Below are positions 8,801 through 17,213 of a DNA stretch of 64,000 nucleotides, one piece after another. The notes beneath the pieces are model-generated. The model did no database searches. It was not told where the DNA came from and saw only the letters and a list, made by a program, of their open reading frames with translations. How positions within the stretch are numbered: position 1 is the stretch's first letter; each line of letters opens with the position of its first letter. The stretch is taken from assembly GCA_036796255.1 (NCBI GenBank), contig DAIRDH010000008.1:1-64000 (forward strand), read 5' to 3'. Both the position numbers and the translations under genes were made by a program. This stretch comes from T3Sed10-241 sp036796255. GTDB lineage: Bacteria; Bacteroidota; Bacteroidia; Flavobacteriales_D; Cryomorphaceae.

Positions 8801-10516
8801 TTGAAGCATCTCCTTGTTGTTATTTCCCTTTTTTTAGCCTCGCTCTCTTCTTTTGGGCAAGAGGCCTTGCCTTCATTTCATCCACCGGTTGATATTCCCA
8901 TTTACCTTTCGGGAAATTTTGCAGAAATGCGCCGCAACCACTTCCACACCGGGCTGGATATTAAAACGGCAGGCGTGGAAGGTCAAAATATCAGGGCTGC
9001 TGAAGCAGGAAAAGTGACGCGCATCGCCATTTCGCCATGGGGCTATGGCAAGGCGCTTTACATTGAGCACGATAACGGTTACACCACGGTGTACGCCCAC
9101 CTGAGTTCCTTTTCGGAAAAAATAGACGCTGTGACCAAGGCCGAACAATACGCGCGGCAATCATACGCAGTTGACTTTGCTCCCGATCCACCCATACCGG
9201 TAGATCGCGCTGAGCTTATCGCCCTGAGTGGAAATTCAGGCAGCAGCGGCGGGCCACACCTGCATTTCGAAATCAGAACCACCAAAAACAGCCGCCCTCA
9301 AAACCCCCTGAATTTCGGTTTTGACATCAAGGACAATATCGCTCCGCGCATTCGCGGTGTGCGTTTTCATCCCCTCACAGATACCTCATTGGTCAATGGC
9401 AGTGCTGATGCCAGAAGTTTTGTGGTGTACGGCGAGGCAGGCAAGTACCACCTCAAGGCGGGCCAGAGCATCAATGTGTATGGCACTGTGGGCTTGTCGC
9501 TGCATGCCCTCGACTTTCTCGACGGGCAGTCCAATAAGTGTGGCATTTACAGCCTTGAGCTGGAAATAGATGGCAAGCTGATTTGCAAGCAGCAATTTGA
9601 TGAACTCGATTTCAGCACCAGCCGCCATATCAATTGCTACAAGGATTATGGAGCCTTTCGCAACAGCGGGTGGCATTACCATAAATCATTTATCGAGCCG
9701 GGCAATCAGCTCGAAATATACCCCATTGCCCCACCCGATAGTGGCAGGGTCACCTTTAGCGGAAGCGGCACCCACCAAGCGCGTTACATCGCCACCGATG
9801 CCTACGGCAACAAGTCGGAGCTCAATTTCACCTTTACTTCTCTGGATGCCCCAAACGGTGCCTTCGCCAGGGCGCAACCCTATGATGCATATTTTTTTAG
9901 AAATCAGGACAACAGTTTTGATTATGGCAATGAGCTGCATCTTTCGGTACCTGCCTTTGCGCTGTATCGGGATATTAAATTTCAATTTGGCCGTGAGATG
10001 CCCACAAGCACTTCCTTGAGTCCATATTATAGCCTGCACAATGACATGGAGCCCCTGGACAAAAATATCAGGGTTGCCATATCAATGGATGGGGTGCCGG
10101 CCCGGCTTAAAGACAAAGTGGTGGTGGCGCGATACGCCGCTGCGGGTTCACCGCAAATGATAACCGGTGAGGTGGAAAACGGCTACTATGTGGTAAAAAT
10201 GCGGGATTTCGGACGGTTTTGCCTCATGGCCGATACGGTGGCTCCCACCCTCAATCCAAACAAGTATTCGCGCGGAGGTGCTGTTAATTCCCGCAGCGTG
10301 CTGGGCTTCGGCATTTCCGATGACCGCTCAGGAATCAAAACCTACACCGCCATGCTCAATGGAGAGTGGGCGCTGATGGAGTATGATCCGAAAAAAGCCC
10401 TGCTCTCCATGAAAGTGGGCGAATCCAATTTCCGGAAAGGAAGCAACACGCTCGAAGTGACCATCACCGACAACTGCGGCAACGCGACTACGAAGAAGCT
10501 GAGCTACACGCTTTAA
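8801..10516 (+). CDS. Secreted M23 family peptidase (LytM-type peptidoglycan hydrolase)
   Basis: Exported zinc endopeptidase of 571 residues. A signal peptide (MKHLLVVISLFLASLSSFGQ) is encoded from a TTG start; no ATG is near. The M23 domain occupies about residues 30-180: NHFHTGLDIKT supplies the first histidine and aspartate ligands and SGSSGGPHLHFEIR the H-x-H motif, with PWGYGKALYIEHDNGYTTVY between them. The remaining 390 residues are beta-rich repeats of unknown role, probably cell-wall or partner binding. Its likely job is cleaving peptidoglycan peptide cross-links. It is divergent from the zapA operon and converges with the kinase gene, overlapping it by four bases. Confidence 0.9.
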   Translation: MKHLLVVISLFLASLSSFGQEALPSFHPPVDIPIYLSGNFAEMRRNHFHTGLDIKTAGVEGQNIRAAEAGKVTRIAISPWGYGKALYIEHDNGYTTVYAHLSSFSEKIDAVTKAEQYARQSYAVDFAPDPPIPVDRAELIALSGNSGSSGGPHLHFEIRTTKNSRPQNPLNFGFDIKDNIAPRIRGVRFHPLTDTSLVNGSADARSFVVYGEAGKYHLKAGQSINVYGTVGLSLHALDFLDGQSNKCGIYSLELEIDGKLICKQQFDELDFSTSRHINCYKDYGAFRNSGWHYHKSFIEPGNQLEIYPIAPPDSGRVTFSGSGTHQARYIATDAYGNKSELNFTFTSLDAPNGAFARAQPYDAYFFRNQDNSFDYGNELHLSVPAFALYRDIKFQFGREMPTSTSLSPYYSLHNDMEPLDKNIRVAISMDGVPARLKDKVVVARYAAAGSPQMITGEVENGYYVVKMRDFGRFCLMADTVAPTLNPNKYSRGGAVNSRSVLGFGISDDRSGIKTYTAMLNGEWALMEYDPKKALLSMKVGESNFRKGSNTLEVTITDNCGNATTKKLSYTL

Positions 10517-11358
10517 TCTTCGTCCTGATGGTACTTGACCAGGCCCTCAATCGGGGCTTTGATGATGTGGTCGATATTGACCCCGTACATCTCTGCGCGC
10601 TTGCGCAATTGCGGCTCGAAGTAATAGCCCACTGAACCCAAAATGCGCACAGGCAGGTTTTGGTAGTTGGGATATTGGATGATGTAGCGCTCAAAGAACT
10701 TCATGAAGGCATCATCAACCAAAGCGGCAAAGTATGGATGCTCGATGTTTTTCTGAACGAATACGCTAAACGATGCGAGATAGCGGTTGGGGAAAGTCTT
10801 TTTGTACACTGCGAATGAAATCTCATCCTTCGACAGGTTGAACTCCTGGTTGAAGCGCTTGAGCACATCTTCGGGCATGAGGTCACTCATGAAATCGCGC
10901 ACCACCTTGCGGCCTATATGCATACCGCTGCCTTCGTCGCCGAGTATGTAACCGTGGCCGCCGAGCACTTGTTTGATTTCGCCGTCGGCATAGTAACATG
11001 AATTGCTCCCAGTACCGAGTATGCAGGCTATACCCGTTTCATTTTGGAACAAAGCCCGCGCTGCGCCAAGCAAATCGTGCATGATATTGAGCTTGGCCGA
11101 AGTAAAAACTTTGGCAAAACCCTTTTCCATCAGCTCTCGATTTTGCTTGTTGCTTACCCCCGCGCTGTAGAAGTCAACTTCCTTTATGTCCCTATGCGCG
11201 AAGGGCTCGAATGAGGTAGACCGCAATATCTCGGCCACCGACTCAGGAGTATGGAAAAAAGGATTGATTCCCTCACTCTTGAAGGAATACATGGCGCCAC
11301 TGCTGCTGAGCAGGCGCCAATCGGTCTTGGTAGATCCGCTATCGGCTATAAGTTTCAT
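10513..11358 (-). CDS. BadF/BadG/BcrA/BcrD-type sugar kinase, N-acetylglucosamine kinase-like
   Basis: Cytoplasmic ASKHA-fold ATPase of 281 residues. Phosphate-1 motif MKLIADSGSTKTDW is at the N-terminus, phosphate-2 motif IACILGTGSNSC near residue 115, then GHGYILGDEGSGMHIGR, and the late RILGSVGYYF motif. Bacteroidota relatives are annotated as N-acetylglucosamine kinases, which fits amino-sugar recycling (compare murQ at 61.5 kb). An upstream in-frame ATG at 11379 is rejected because a -7 promoter box (TAGCTTTG, 11367-11374) lies between it and the conserved MKLIADSG start. The 3' end overlaps the M23 peptidase gene by four bases on the opposite strand. Confidence 0.82.
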   Translation of the reverse strand: MKLIADSGSTKTDWRLLSSSGAMYSFKSEGINPFFHTPESVAEILRSTSFEPFAHRDIKEVDFYSAGVSNKQNRELMEKGFAKVFTSAKLNIMHDLLGAARALFQNETGIACILGTGSNSCYYADGEIKQVLGGHGYILGDEGSGMHIGRKVVRDFMSDLMPEDVLKRFNQEFNLSKDEISFAVYKKTFPNRYLASFSVFVQKNIEHPYFAALVDDAFMKFFERYIIQYPNYQNLPVRILGSVGYYFEPQLRKRAEMYGVNIDHIIKAPIEGLVKYHQDED

Positions 11359-11366
11359 ATAGGCCG

Positions 11367-11374
11367 CAAAGCTA
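11367..11374 (-). promoter_or_regulatory. -7 promoter box of the BadF-type kinase gene
   Basis: TAGCTTTG on the minus strand ends eight bases before the ATG at 11358, so the transcript would be nearly leaderless. No clear -33 TTTG is seen at the usual distance. Confidence 0.4.
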
Positions 11375-11467
11375 TGCAAATTGAGCGAATTGTAAACACA
11401 AGCCGCAGCTCAGCATTGAAAGACCAACCTGTAGGTTAATTGCAGTTAAACAAGCTGCAGAGCAGAT

Positions 11468-12154
11468 CTAGCGCGAAGAAAACAGGAATTTATTAACGTT
11501 CACCAAGTTGGTTTTGACTGCATACATCACCACGGCTGCAGTATTATTGACACCGAGCTTATGCATGATGTTCTTGCGGTGGGTATTCACAGTATGGGGA
11601 CTCAGAAAGAGTCGCTCCGCTATTTCGGAATTGGTATAGCCTTCAGCTATGAAAGTGATGATTTCCTGCTCGCGCTCGCTCAGGTGCACTGGTTCGCAAT
11701 TGAACTGCGACCAATCCTGACCATCCACGTCGATGTTCACCCGGCGTATCGTTTCCAGGATCTTTCCGCAGAAGAATTTACTTCCATTTGCAGTTTCGCG
11801 CACGGAAGAGATGATTTCATCAAAGTCGCAATCTTTTTTAATATAGCTAGTTACGCCAGCTTTCAAAGCATTGATAATGGTTTCACCATCCTGATCGGGG
11901 GTGATGGCCACCACCCGGGTATCGGGAAATGTGCGCGTGAGTTCCACGATTACCTCGAGGGAAAAATTCTGTGCGGTGAAGTCCATCAACACCACATCAA
12001 CTTGAAATGAAGCCAAAAGCTCCACCAATTGCGCAGTATTCTCGGCTTCGCCCACCAACTCGATATCGCTTTCCTGGGAAAGAACGAGATCCAAGCCTGT
12101 ACGAATCAGCCTACTGCTATCGGCGATGGCCACTGAAATTTTCTTTACTTCCAC
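11468..12154 (-). CDS. LuxR/NarL-family response regulator
   Basis: DNA-binding response regulator of 228 residues. The receiver domain spans about 1-125: acidic site near ADSS (D12), phospho-acceptor D58 in VVLMDF, and conserved lysine in SYIKKDCD. The C-terminal LuxR helix-turn-helix has LSEREQEIITFIAEGYTNSE and then ERLFLSPHTVNTHRKNIMHK, the recognition helix. No histidine kinase is adjacent, so it is an orphan within this window; the upstream side ends in an assembly gap after 84 bases. Regulated genes cannot be inferred. Confidence 0.93.
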   Translation of the reverse strand: MEVKKISVAIADSSRLIRTGLDLVLSQESDIELVGEAENTAQLVELLASFQVDVVLMDFTAQNFSLEVIVELTRTFPDTRVVAITPDQDGETIINALKAGVTSYIKKDCDFDEIISSVRETANGSKFFCGKILETIRRVNIDVDGQDWSQFNCEPVHLSEREQEIITFIAEGYTNSEIAERLFLSPHTVNTHRKNIMHKLGVNNTAAVVMYAVKTNLVNVNKFLFSSR

Positions 12155-12238
12155 TACAAGCTATTTAGAGTAATCAATACAGTCAAGTGGCTGAGTCATA
12201 AAGTTCGATAACAACGCGCACGAAGTTCTAAAATAAAG

Positions 12239-12338
12239 NNNNNNNNNNNNNNNNNNNNNNNNNNNNNNNNNNNNNNNNNNNNNNNNNNNNNNNNNNNNNN
12301 NNNNNNNNNNNNNNNNNNNNNNNNNNNNNNNNNNNNNN
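12239..12338. other. Scaffold gap (100 N) between response regulator and rnz
   Basis: Exactly 100 ambiguous bases, the same length as the two other gaps, so the true distance is unknown. The flanking 84 and 104 bases hold no gene that I can see; a promoter or a small gene may be hidden. Confidence 0.95.
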
Positions 12339-12442
12339 GTTTTTAGAACAAGTGCAAGACAGGTAGCGGATTTTATGGACAGCCACTATTTAGACTGCAT
12401 TTAAATAACAAAGATAGCTGCTGCAAGTTCTGCGGCCAAGGA

Positions 12443-13369
12443 TTATTTATGCACAGGCCCGATTGGGTAGCTATTCCCCTCAACAGACAGGACTGACTGC
12501 GCAAAAACCTCAGCCGCCTCCTGCTGAAAAGCGTCGATTTGTTTATAACGTGCACTGAAATGACCCAACAAGAGCTGACCGGCTTCTGCAAGTTTGGCCA
12601 CAGCAGCTGCCTCTCGTGCTGTGGAATGTTTGGTTTGCACGGCCCTTGCATGCTGGGCTTGCAGGAAGGTGCTCTCATGGTAAAGTAGGTCCACTCCGCG
12701 CACATATTGAGCCGTTTGCTTCGTGAAGGCCGTATCAGAGCAGTATGCATAGCTCCTTGGTGGAAGCGGATCGCGGGTGAGCTCGGCGTTGGGAACTACT
12801 TCACCGCTTTCGAGCACCAAATCGGCTCCGGCCTTCACCTGCCTGATGCGCGCGATAGGAATGTTGTACTGCTTGATGCGTTCGGGTATAATGTTCCTCA
12901 ATTTAGGTTTTTCGCGCAGCAGGAATCCACATGTGGCTATGCTGTGCTTCAAAGGGAAGCTATACACTTGAACGTGCTTGAGATCGGCAATGAGGTTCAA
13001 GCCGCTGTAATCGAGCTTATGCCAAATCAGCGGAAAGCGGAAAAAAGATTTGGACAGGCGAAGCTGCTGCTCAGTAATCACCTGCAAATCTTCGTGGGCA
13101 TAAAGATGTATGGCTTTGGTACGGCCCAATAGGTGCATGGTGCTCAGTAAGCCTTGCAAACCGAGATAGTGATCGCCATGCAGGTGAGAGATGAAAACAT
13201 GGCCTATGCGCTGAAAGCTTTCAGAAGCGCCGCGCAACTTGAGCTGCGTGCCTTCACCACAATCGATCAACAAACTTTCAGATTCATGAGCCACCAACTG
13301 GGCAGTAGGGGAATGCATCAGGGTAGGTGTGGCCGAGCCGCAACCCAATATCGTCACTTCAAATTTCAT
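12443..13369 (-). CDS. rnz: Ribonuclease Z
   Basis: Zinc-dependent tRNA 3'-processing endonuclease of 308 residues, the usual bacterial length. It begins with the metallo-beta-lactamase strand VTILGCGSATPT. The zinc motif SHLHGDHYLGLQGLLSTMHL lies near residue 60. Later come DTAFTKQTAQYVRGVDLLYH, containing the bridging aspartate, and LLGHFSARY with a further histidine. It matures tRNA precursors in the cytoplasm. It follows a T9SS-protein gene by 42 bases and a STAS gene before that, in the same direction, so it is probably the third gene of that operon. Confidence 0.95.
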   Translation of the reverse strand: MKFEVTILGCGSATPTLMHSPTAQLVAHESESLLIDCGEGTQLKLRGASESFQRIGHVFISHLHGDHYLGLQGLLSTMHLLGRTKAIHLYAHEDLQVITEQQLRLSKSFFRFPLIWHKLDYSGLNLIADLKHVQVYSFPLKHSIATCGFLLREKPKLRNIIPERIKQYNIPIARIRQVKAGADLVLESGEVVPNAELTRDPLPPRSYAYCSDTAFTKQTAQYVRGVDLLYHESTFLQAQHARAVQTKHSTAREAAAVAKLAEAGQLLLGHFSARYKQIDAFQQEAAEVFAQSVLSVEGNSYPIGPVHK

Positions 13370-13411
13370 GTCGTGATTGCACAGCCCTCATTCGCTTAGG
13401 CAAAAGCTTAT

Positions 13412-14167
13412 TTAGCGCGCCACCACAAAGCGGCTGGAGAGGGTTTCTCCAAATGCGTCAACCCGGTACACATACAGTCCCGTTGGCAGGTGGCTGGTGT
13501 CAATTGAAATGTTATTGTTACCTGAATTAAGCTTGATTGATTTCTTAATCACCGGTTTGCCTACGAGGTCAAAAACAGTGAGATCAGCTTTTGAAGTGTT
13601 GGGAGCAGCAATACTCAAAGTTGTCCTATTGTCGGCTGGGTTTGGCACGTTGGGCCCCAGATCAAATGAAAATTTGCCAACACCTTCAGCACTTAATGGA
13701 TCAGAGACTTCAATTCTGTAACCTTCCACCACGAATGGAAGGCTTAGTGGACCTAAAAATGAGCTGCCATGCACTGTGAGTATGACTTCAATTTCATAAG
13801 TACCGCCTTGCGTTGGTATACCTGAAAGCACAGCACAACCCAAGGATCCACCCGGAAACGTGCAAGGTTGAAGTCCAAAATCCGCACATTCGTAAGTTAA
13901 GCCTGGGGGTAAATTGCTAATGGAGGCCACTGATGCCGAGTCGACAGTGAGCGAGGCTCCCAGATCTCCAAGAAAAGCTCCATTCGCAGGTACTTTCACG
14001 TCAATCTGTTGTACGTAGAGCACATTAATTTCTGCTGGCGCAAAATTTACAATGGTATCAGGGCTTACGCCAAATGGCTCTTCCCCAAAATCAGTCATCG
14101 GTTCACACTGCCCAAAAGTGAGAAGTGAAACGCTCAAAAAGAAAAAAGAGAGTAAAGTTTGTTTCAT
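13412..14167 (-). CDS. Small secreted T9SS type A sorting-domain protein
   Basis: Secreted protein of 251 residues with a signal peptide (MKQTLLSFFFLSVSLLTFGQ). The middle, about 25-165, resembles an immunoglobulin-like fold with four cysteines (FEC... and LQPCTFPGGSLGC-type spacing), but I do not recognise a named family. The C-terminal 80 residues are a type IX sorting domain: NVPNPADNRTTLSI, LTVFDLVGKPVI, LPTGLYVYRVDAFGE, ending SRFVVAR. It would cross the outer membrane by the T9SS and be released or anchored. It starts nine bases after the STAS gene and precedes rnz, an odd place for a secreted protein. Function unknown. Confidence 0.85.
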   Translation of the reverse strand: MKQTLLSFFFLSVSLLTFGQCEPMTDFGEEPFGVSPDTIVNFAPAEINVLYVQQIDVKVPANGAFLGDLGASLTVDSASVASISNLPPGLTYECADFGLQPCTFPGGSLGCAVLSGIPTQGGTYEIEVILTVHGSSFLGPLSLPFVVEGYRIEVSDPLSAEGVGKFSFDLGPNVPNPADNRTTLSIAAPNTSKADLTVFDLVGKPVIKKSIKLNSGNNNISIDTSHLPTGLYVYRVDAFGETLSSRFVVAR

Positions 14168-14176
14168 ATTGATCAG

Positions 14177-14557
14177 TTAGATGCTTCCTTCGTCGCCGAG
14201 TTCTCGTTCTATTTCTTCCATCATCACAAAATCCACTGCTTCGTTGCGGGTTGGTGTAATGTTGAAAACGCTGCCGAGTTGAGAGATGTTCACCAGCTTC
14301 TCCACTGCGGGCTGCAGGCCACTTATAGCAAAAGTCCCGCCATTATCTTTGCACAACCTATTTCCCGTAAGGAGGGCGCTCAAACCGCTGGAATCGCAAT
14401 AACGTGAATTTGAAAGGTCCACAATGATATTGCGCACTCCACTTTTTGTAAGGTATACAATTTCTGTCTTCAGGTCAGGTGCACTCAATGAGTCGAGTTT
14501 TTCCACATCTGATACCACAACTGAGTACTTTTCTTGATTTTCTACGCTGAACTTCAT
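14177..14557 (-). CDS. STAS-domain anti-sigma factor antagonist-like protein
   Basis: Cytoplasmic single-domain protein of 126 residues with the SpoIIAA/STAS fold. Strand and helix pattern includes VRNIIVDLSNSRYCDSSGLS, in which D55-S56-S57 match the site phosphorylated by anti-sigma kinases. A C-terminal acidic tail (MMEEIERELGDEGSI) extends past the fold. It probably takes part in a partner-switching circuit, but no RsbW-type kinase or sigma factor is encoded in the window. It is the first gene of a run with the T9SS protein and rnz. A -7 box TATATTTG lies at 14582-14589. Confidence 0.88.
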   Translation of the reverse strand: MKFSVENQEKYSVVVSDVEKLDSLSAPDLKTEIVYLTKSGVRNIIVDLSNSRYCDSSGLSALLTGNRLCKDNGGTFAISGLQPAVEKLVNISQLGSVFNITPTRNEAVDFVMMEEIERELGDEGSI

Positions 14558-14595
14558 AGGATTGATTGGGTAATATTAAGCCAAATATAATCGAT

Positions 14596-15531
14596 TTAAC
14601 CTTTGCGTTCTATTTTTCCTGCCAAAAGGTACATTACAGCCATCCGAATGGCCACCCCATTTTCGACCTGATTCAGGATAATACTTTGCGAACTGTCGGC
14701 TACGTCGCTGCTTATTTCCACCCCGCGGTTGATCGGTCCGGGATGCATGATTACGATTTCTTTGCCGATGCTGTCGAGCAGTGCGCGCGTGAGCCCGAAG
14801 AGCATGGTATACTCGCGGAGTGATGGAAAGTATGCTATGTCCTGACGTTCGAGCTGAATGCGCAGAACATTGGCCACATCGCACCACATCAGGGCTTCGC
14901 GCAGGTTGTGGCTCACTTTCACGCCAAGTGACTGAATGTACTTCGGGATGAGCGTGGTAGGCCCACACACCATCACTTCGGCTCCAAGCTTTTGAAGGCA
15001 GAAAATATTGCTCAGTGCCACCCTGGAATGCAGGATGTCGCCGATAATGACCACTTTCCTGCCCTCTACATTGCCGAGCTTTTCCCTGATGCTAAAAGCG
15101 TCGAGCAGGGCCTGCGTGGGGTGCTCGTGGGTTCCATCGCCGGCATTGACGATGGCAGCATCCACATGGCGCGACAGGAAGTGCGGTGCTCCCGGCTTGG
15201 GGTGCCGCATCACCACCATGTCCACCTTCATGGCGAGTATATTGTTGACTGTATCAATCAGCGTTTCACCCTTGCTAACCGAACTCGATGAGGAGGCGAA
15301 ATTGATGACATCGGCGCTGAGGCGCTTCTCAGCCAGCTCAAAGCTGAGCTTGGTGCGGGTCGAATTTTCAAAAAACAAGTTGGCTACCGTGATGTCGCGC
15401 AAAGAGGGCACCTTCTTGATCGGCCGGTTGATCACCTCTTTGAAATTGTCGGCGGTGGCAAAGATGGTTTCAATGTCTTGCCTTGTGAGGCCCTTAATGC
15501 CGAGGAGGTGGTTTACAGAAAGGCTGCTCAT
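14596..15531 (-). CDS. pyrB: Aspartate carbamoyltransferase catalytic subunit
   Basis: Catalyses the first committed step of pyrimidine synthesis, carbamoyl phosphate plus aspartate to carbamoyl aspartate. The protein has 311 residues, the family norm. The carbamoyl-phosphate site is FFENSTRTKLSFELAEKRL near residue 50, the central motif GDGTHEHPTQALLDAFSI lies around 130, and the aspartate-side loop includes HPGPINRGVEISSDVAD. The frame is open to 15588, but the ATG at 15531 overlaps the pyrR stop as ATGA and begins MSSLSVNHLLGIKGL, the expected N-terminus. No pyrI regulatory subunit is adjacent. Confidence 0.96.
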   Translation of the reverse strand: MSSLSVNHLLGIKGLTRQDIETIFATADNFKEVINRPIKKVPSLRDITVANLFFENSTRTKLSFELAEKRLSADVINFASSSSSVSKGETLIDTVNNILAMKVDMVVMRHPKPGAPHFLSRHVDAAIVNAGDGTHEHPTQALLDAFSIREKLGNVEGRKVVIIGDILHSRVALSNIFCLQKLGAEVMVCGPTTLIPKYIQSLGVKVSHNLREALMWCDVANVLRIQLERQDIAYFPSLREYTMLFGLTRALLDSIGKEIVIMHPGPINRGVEISSDVADSSQSIILNQVENGVAIRMAVMYLLAGKIERKG

Positions 15532-16079
15532 GCTTTTGGGCTCGTGGAGTGTAAGTATACCTGGTCTTTTCCTTCTGTTTCCAGCCAATCAACCGAAACG
15601 CGTTCGGTGGTGATGCTGTCCACACTGCGCCCCACATAATCGGCCTGCACAGGCAGGTGGCGCCTGAAGCGACGGTCGATCAATACGAGCAGCTCTACGC
15701 GCTTTGGCCTTCCAAAAGCGAGCATGGCATCGAGGCCTGAACGGATGGTGCGGCCTGTGTAGAGCACATCGTCGATAAGCACCACATTGAGGCCTTCAAT
15801 TTCAAAATTGATCTGGGTCTCGCTGGGCACGAGCGGATTGGGATTTCGGCGAAAATCGTCCCGGTGAAAGGTGACATCGAGCGCGCCGGAGCGCAGCTCT
15901 TTCAAACCCGTCATTTCCTGCAAGCGGCTTACAATGCGCCTCGCGAGAAAAACACCCCTTGGCTGCAAGCCAATAATGGCCGTTTGCGAAAAATCTCCAT
16001 GGTTCTCTATCAACTGGTGACAGAGGCGCGTGATGGTGATGGAGAGCTGTGCGCTATTGAGTACCGGGACGGGGTTCAT
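15528..16079 (-). CDS. pyrR: Bifunctional PyrR: pyrimidine operon regulator / uracil phosphoribosyltransferase
   Basis: Type I phosphoribosyltransferase of 183 residues. The PRPP-binding loop is LNVVLIDDVLYTGRTIRSGL near residue 100, preceded by the flexible loop VTFHRDDFRRNPNPL and followed by VELLVLIDRRFRRHLPVQAD, all characteristic of PyrR. It converts uracil to UMP and, in Firmicutes, attenuates pyr mRNA. I see no PyrR-type attenuator leader upstream here: a -7 box (16089-16096) sits only nine bases before the ATG at 16079. In-frame codons further upstream would lie inside that box, which decides the start. pyrB overlaps its end by four bases. Confidence 0.94.
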   Translation of the reverse strand: MNPVPVLNSAQLSITITRLCHQLIENHGDFSQTAIIGLQPRGVFLARRIVSRLQEMTGLKELRSGALDVTFHRDDFRRNPNPLVPSETQINFEIEGLNVVLIDDVLYTGRTIRSGLDAMLAFGRPKRVELLVLIDRRFRRHLPVQADYVGRSVDSITTERVSVDWLETEGKDQVYLHSTSPKA

Positions 16080-16088
16080 GATTGGCGG

Positions 16089-16096
16089 CAAAGATA
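16089..16096 (-). promoter_or_regulatory. -7 promoter box of pyrR-pyrB
   Basis: TATCTTTG on the minus strand. Transcription would begin within a base or two of the pyrR ATG at 16079, leaving no room for a leader attenuator. No -33 TTTG at the expected distance. Confidence 0.42.
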
Positions 16097-16187
16097 AAAA
16101 CTAAATGTGGCCGACGTCGATTTCAATGAAAAGGGATGAATTTTCCATGAAATCTCCTGTTTTTGTTACCACTGATTTGTCAAGCAC

Positions 16188-16219
16188 AAAAAAAGCGCCC
16201 CAAACGGAACGCTCTTTTT
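16188..16219 (-). terminator. Rho-independent terminator after serA
   Basis: Read on the minus strand, AGCGTTCC (16213-16206) pairs with GGGGCGCT (16201-16194), with two G-U pairs and a four-base loop. It is followed by a run of seven T (16194-16188). The A-rich other side could also let it work on the plus strand. It lies 20 bases after the serA stop and separates serA from pyrR. Confidence 0.78.
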
Positions 16220-16239
16220 GTTCGATAATGTATTACGGT

Positions 16240-17202
16240 CTAGGCCGTCGCAAACTCAGCCATGATCAAATCGGCAAGCTCGGTACCTATCCTGTCTTGT
16301 GCTTCCTCAGTAGCAGCGCCCACGTGAGGGGTGAGTGCTATTTTGGGATGCTTGAGCAAGTCAGCGCTTGGTGTGGGTTCATTTTCAAATACGTCGAGTG
16401 CAGCTGCGGCCACATGCCCGCTATCGAGGGCTGCAATGAGGGCTTTCTCATCAATTACCCCACCGCGTGCGGCATTGACAAGCAATACGCCCTTCTTCAT
16501 CATACCGAGTTCAGCTGCTGTGATCACTGCCGAGCCATCTTTCTGTTTGGGCACGTGGATGCTGATGGCATCACTGCGCTGAATCAATGCCTCCATGGGC
16601 ACTTTCTCAACATTCACTTCTACTTCGCCATAGCCTTCTACCACGAAGCGCACTTTGGTATTCACATCGTAGAGGTCGCTGCAAATTACTTTCATGCCGC
16701 AACCCAGCGCATATTGCGCAAGTGCCTGGCCTATGCGCCCAAAACCTATGATGCCCAAAGTCTTGCCTCTTAGTTCAGAGCCTTTACCGTACTTCTTCTT
16801 CAAGGTTGCAAATTCTGCTTCACCTTTGGAGGGCATCTGTCGCTCGCTGTCGAAAGTAAGGCGGGCAAGGCTGAAGAGCTGGCCCATCACAAGCTCAGCC
16901 ACCGACTGAGAGCTGCTGGCTGGCGTGTTGGCTACGGTGAGGCCTTTTTCGCGGGCGTAGGCCACGTCGATATTGTCCATCCCTACGCCTCCGCGGCCTA
17001 TGAATTTCAATCCTGGGCAAGCATCGATAAGCCCTTTGCGGGCTGTGGTGGCGCTGCGCACGAGCAATGCCACGATGTCATTTTGATTGATGTAGTCCGC
17101 CAGGTTGTCCTGTGGTACATGGTCGGTAATTACGGTAAAGCCATTGGCTTCAAGCTTGCTTTTGCCGGAAGGCGAAATACCGTCGTTTGCTAATATTTTC
17201 AT
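16240..17202 (-). CDS. serA: D-3-phosphoglycerate dehydrogenase (short form, no ACT domain)
   Basis: Oxidises 3-phosphoglycerate to 3-phosphohydroxypyruvate, the first step of serine synthesis. The protein has 320 residues and only the catalytic and NAD-binding domains, lacking the regulatory ACT domain of longer SerA forms. Motifs: NAD-binding LGIIGFGRIGQALAQYALG, catalytic arginine in LLVNAARGGVIDEKAL, glutamate in DVFENEP and the final histidine in ALTPHVGAATEEAQDRI. The frame is open to 17352, but that would run into serC; ATG 17202 (MKILANDGIS) lies 11 bases after the serC stop. It forms an operon with serC and ends at a clear terminator. Confidence 0.93.
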   Translation of the reverse strand: MKILANDGISPSGKSKLEANGFTVITDHVPQDNLADYINQNDIVALLVRSATTARKGLIDACPGLKFIGRGGVGMDNIDVAYAREKGLTVANTPASSSQSVAELVMGQLFSLARLTFDSERQMPSKGEAEFATLKKKYGKGSELRGKTLGIIGFGRIGQALAQYALGCGMKVICSDLYDVNTKVRFVVEGYGEVEVNVEKVPMEALIQRSDAISIHVPKQKDGSAVITAAELGMMKKGVLLVNAARGGVIDEKALIAALDSGHVAAAALDVFENEPTPSADLLKHPKIALTPHVGAATEEAQDRIGTELADLIMAEFATA

Positions 17203-17213
17203 TTTCTGAGGTT

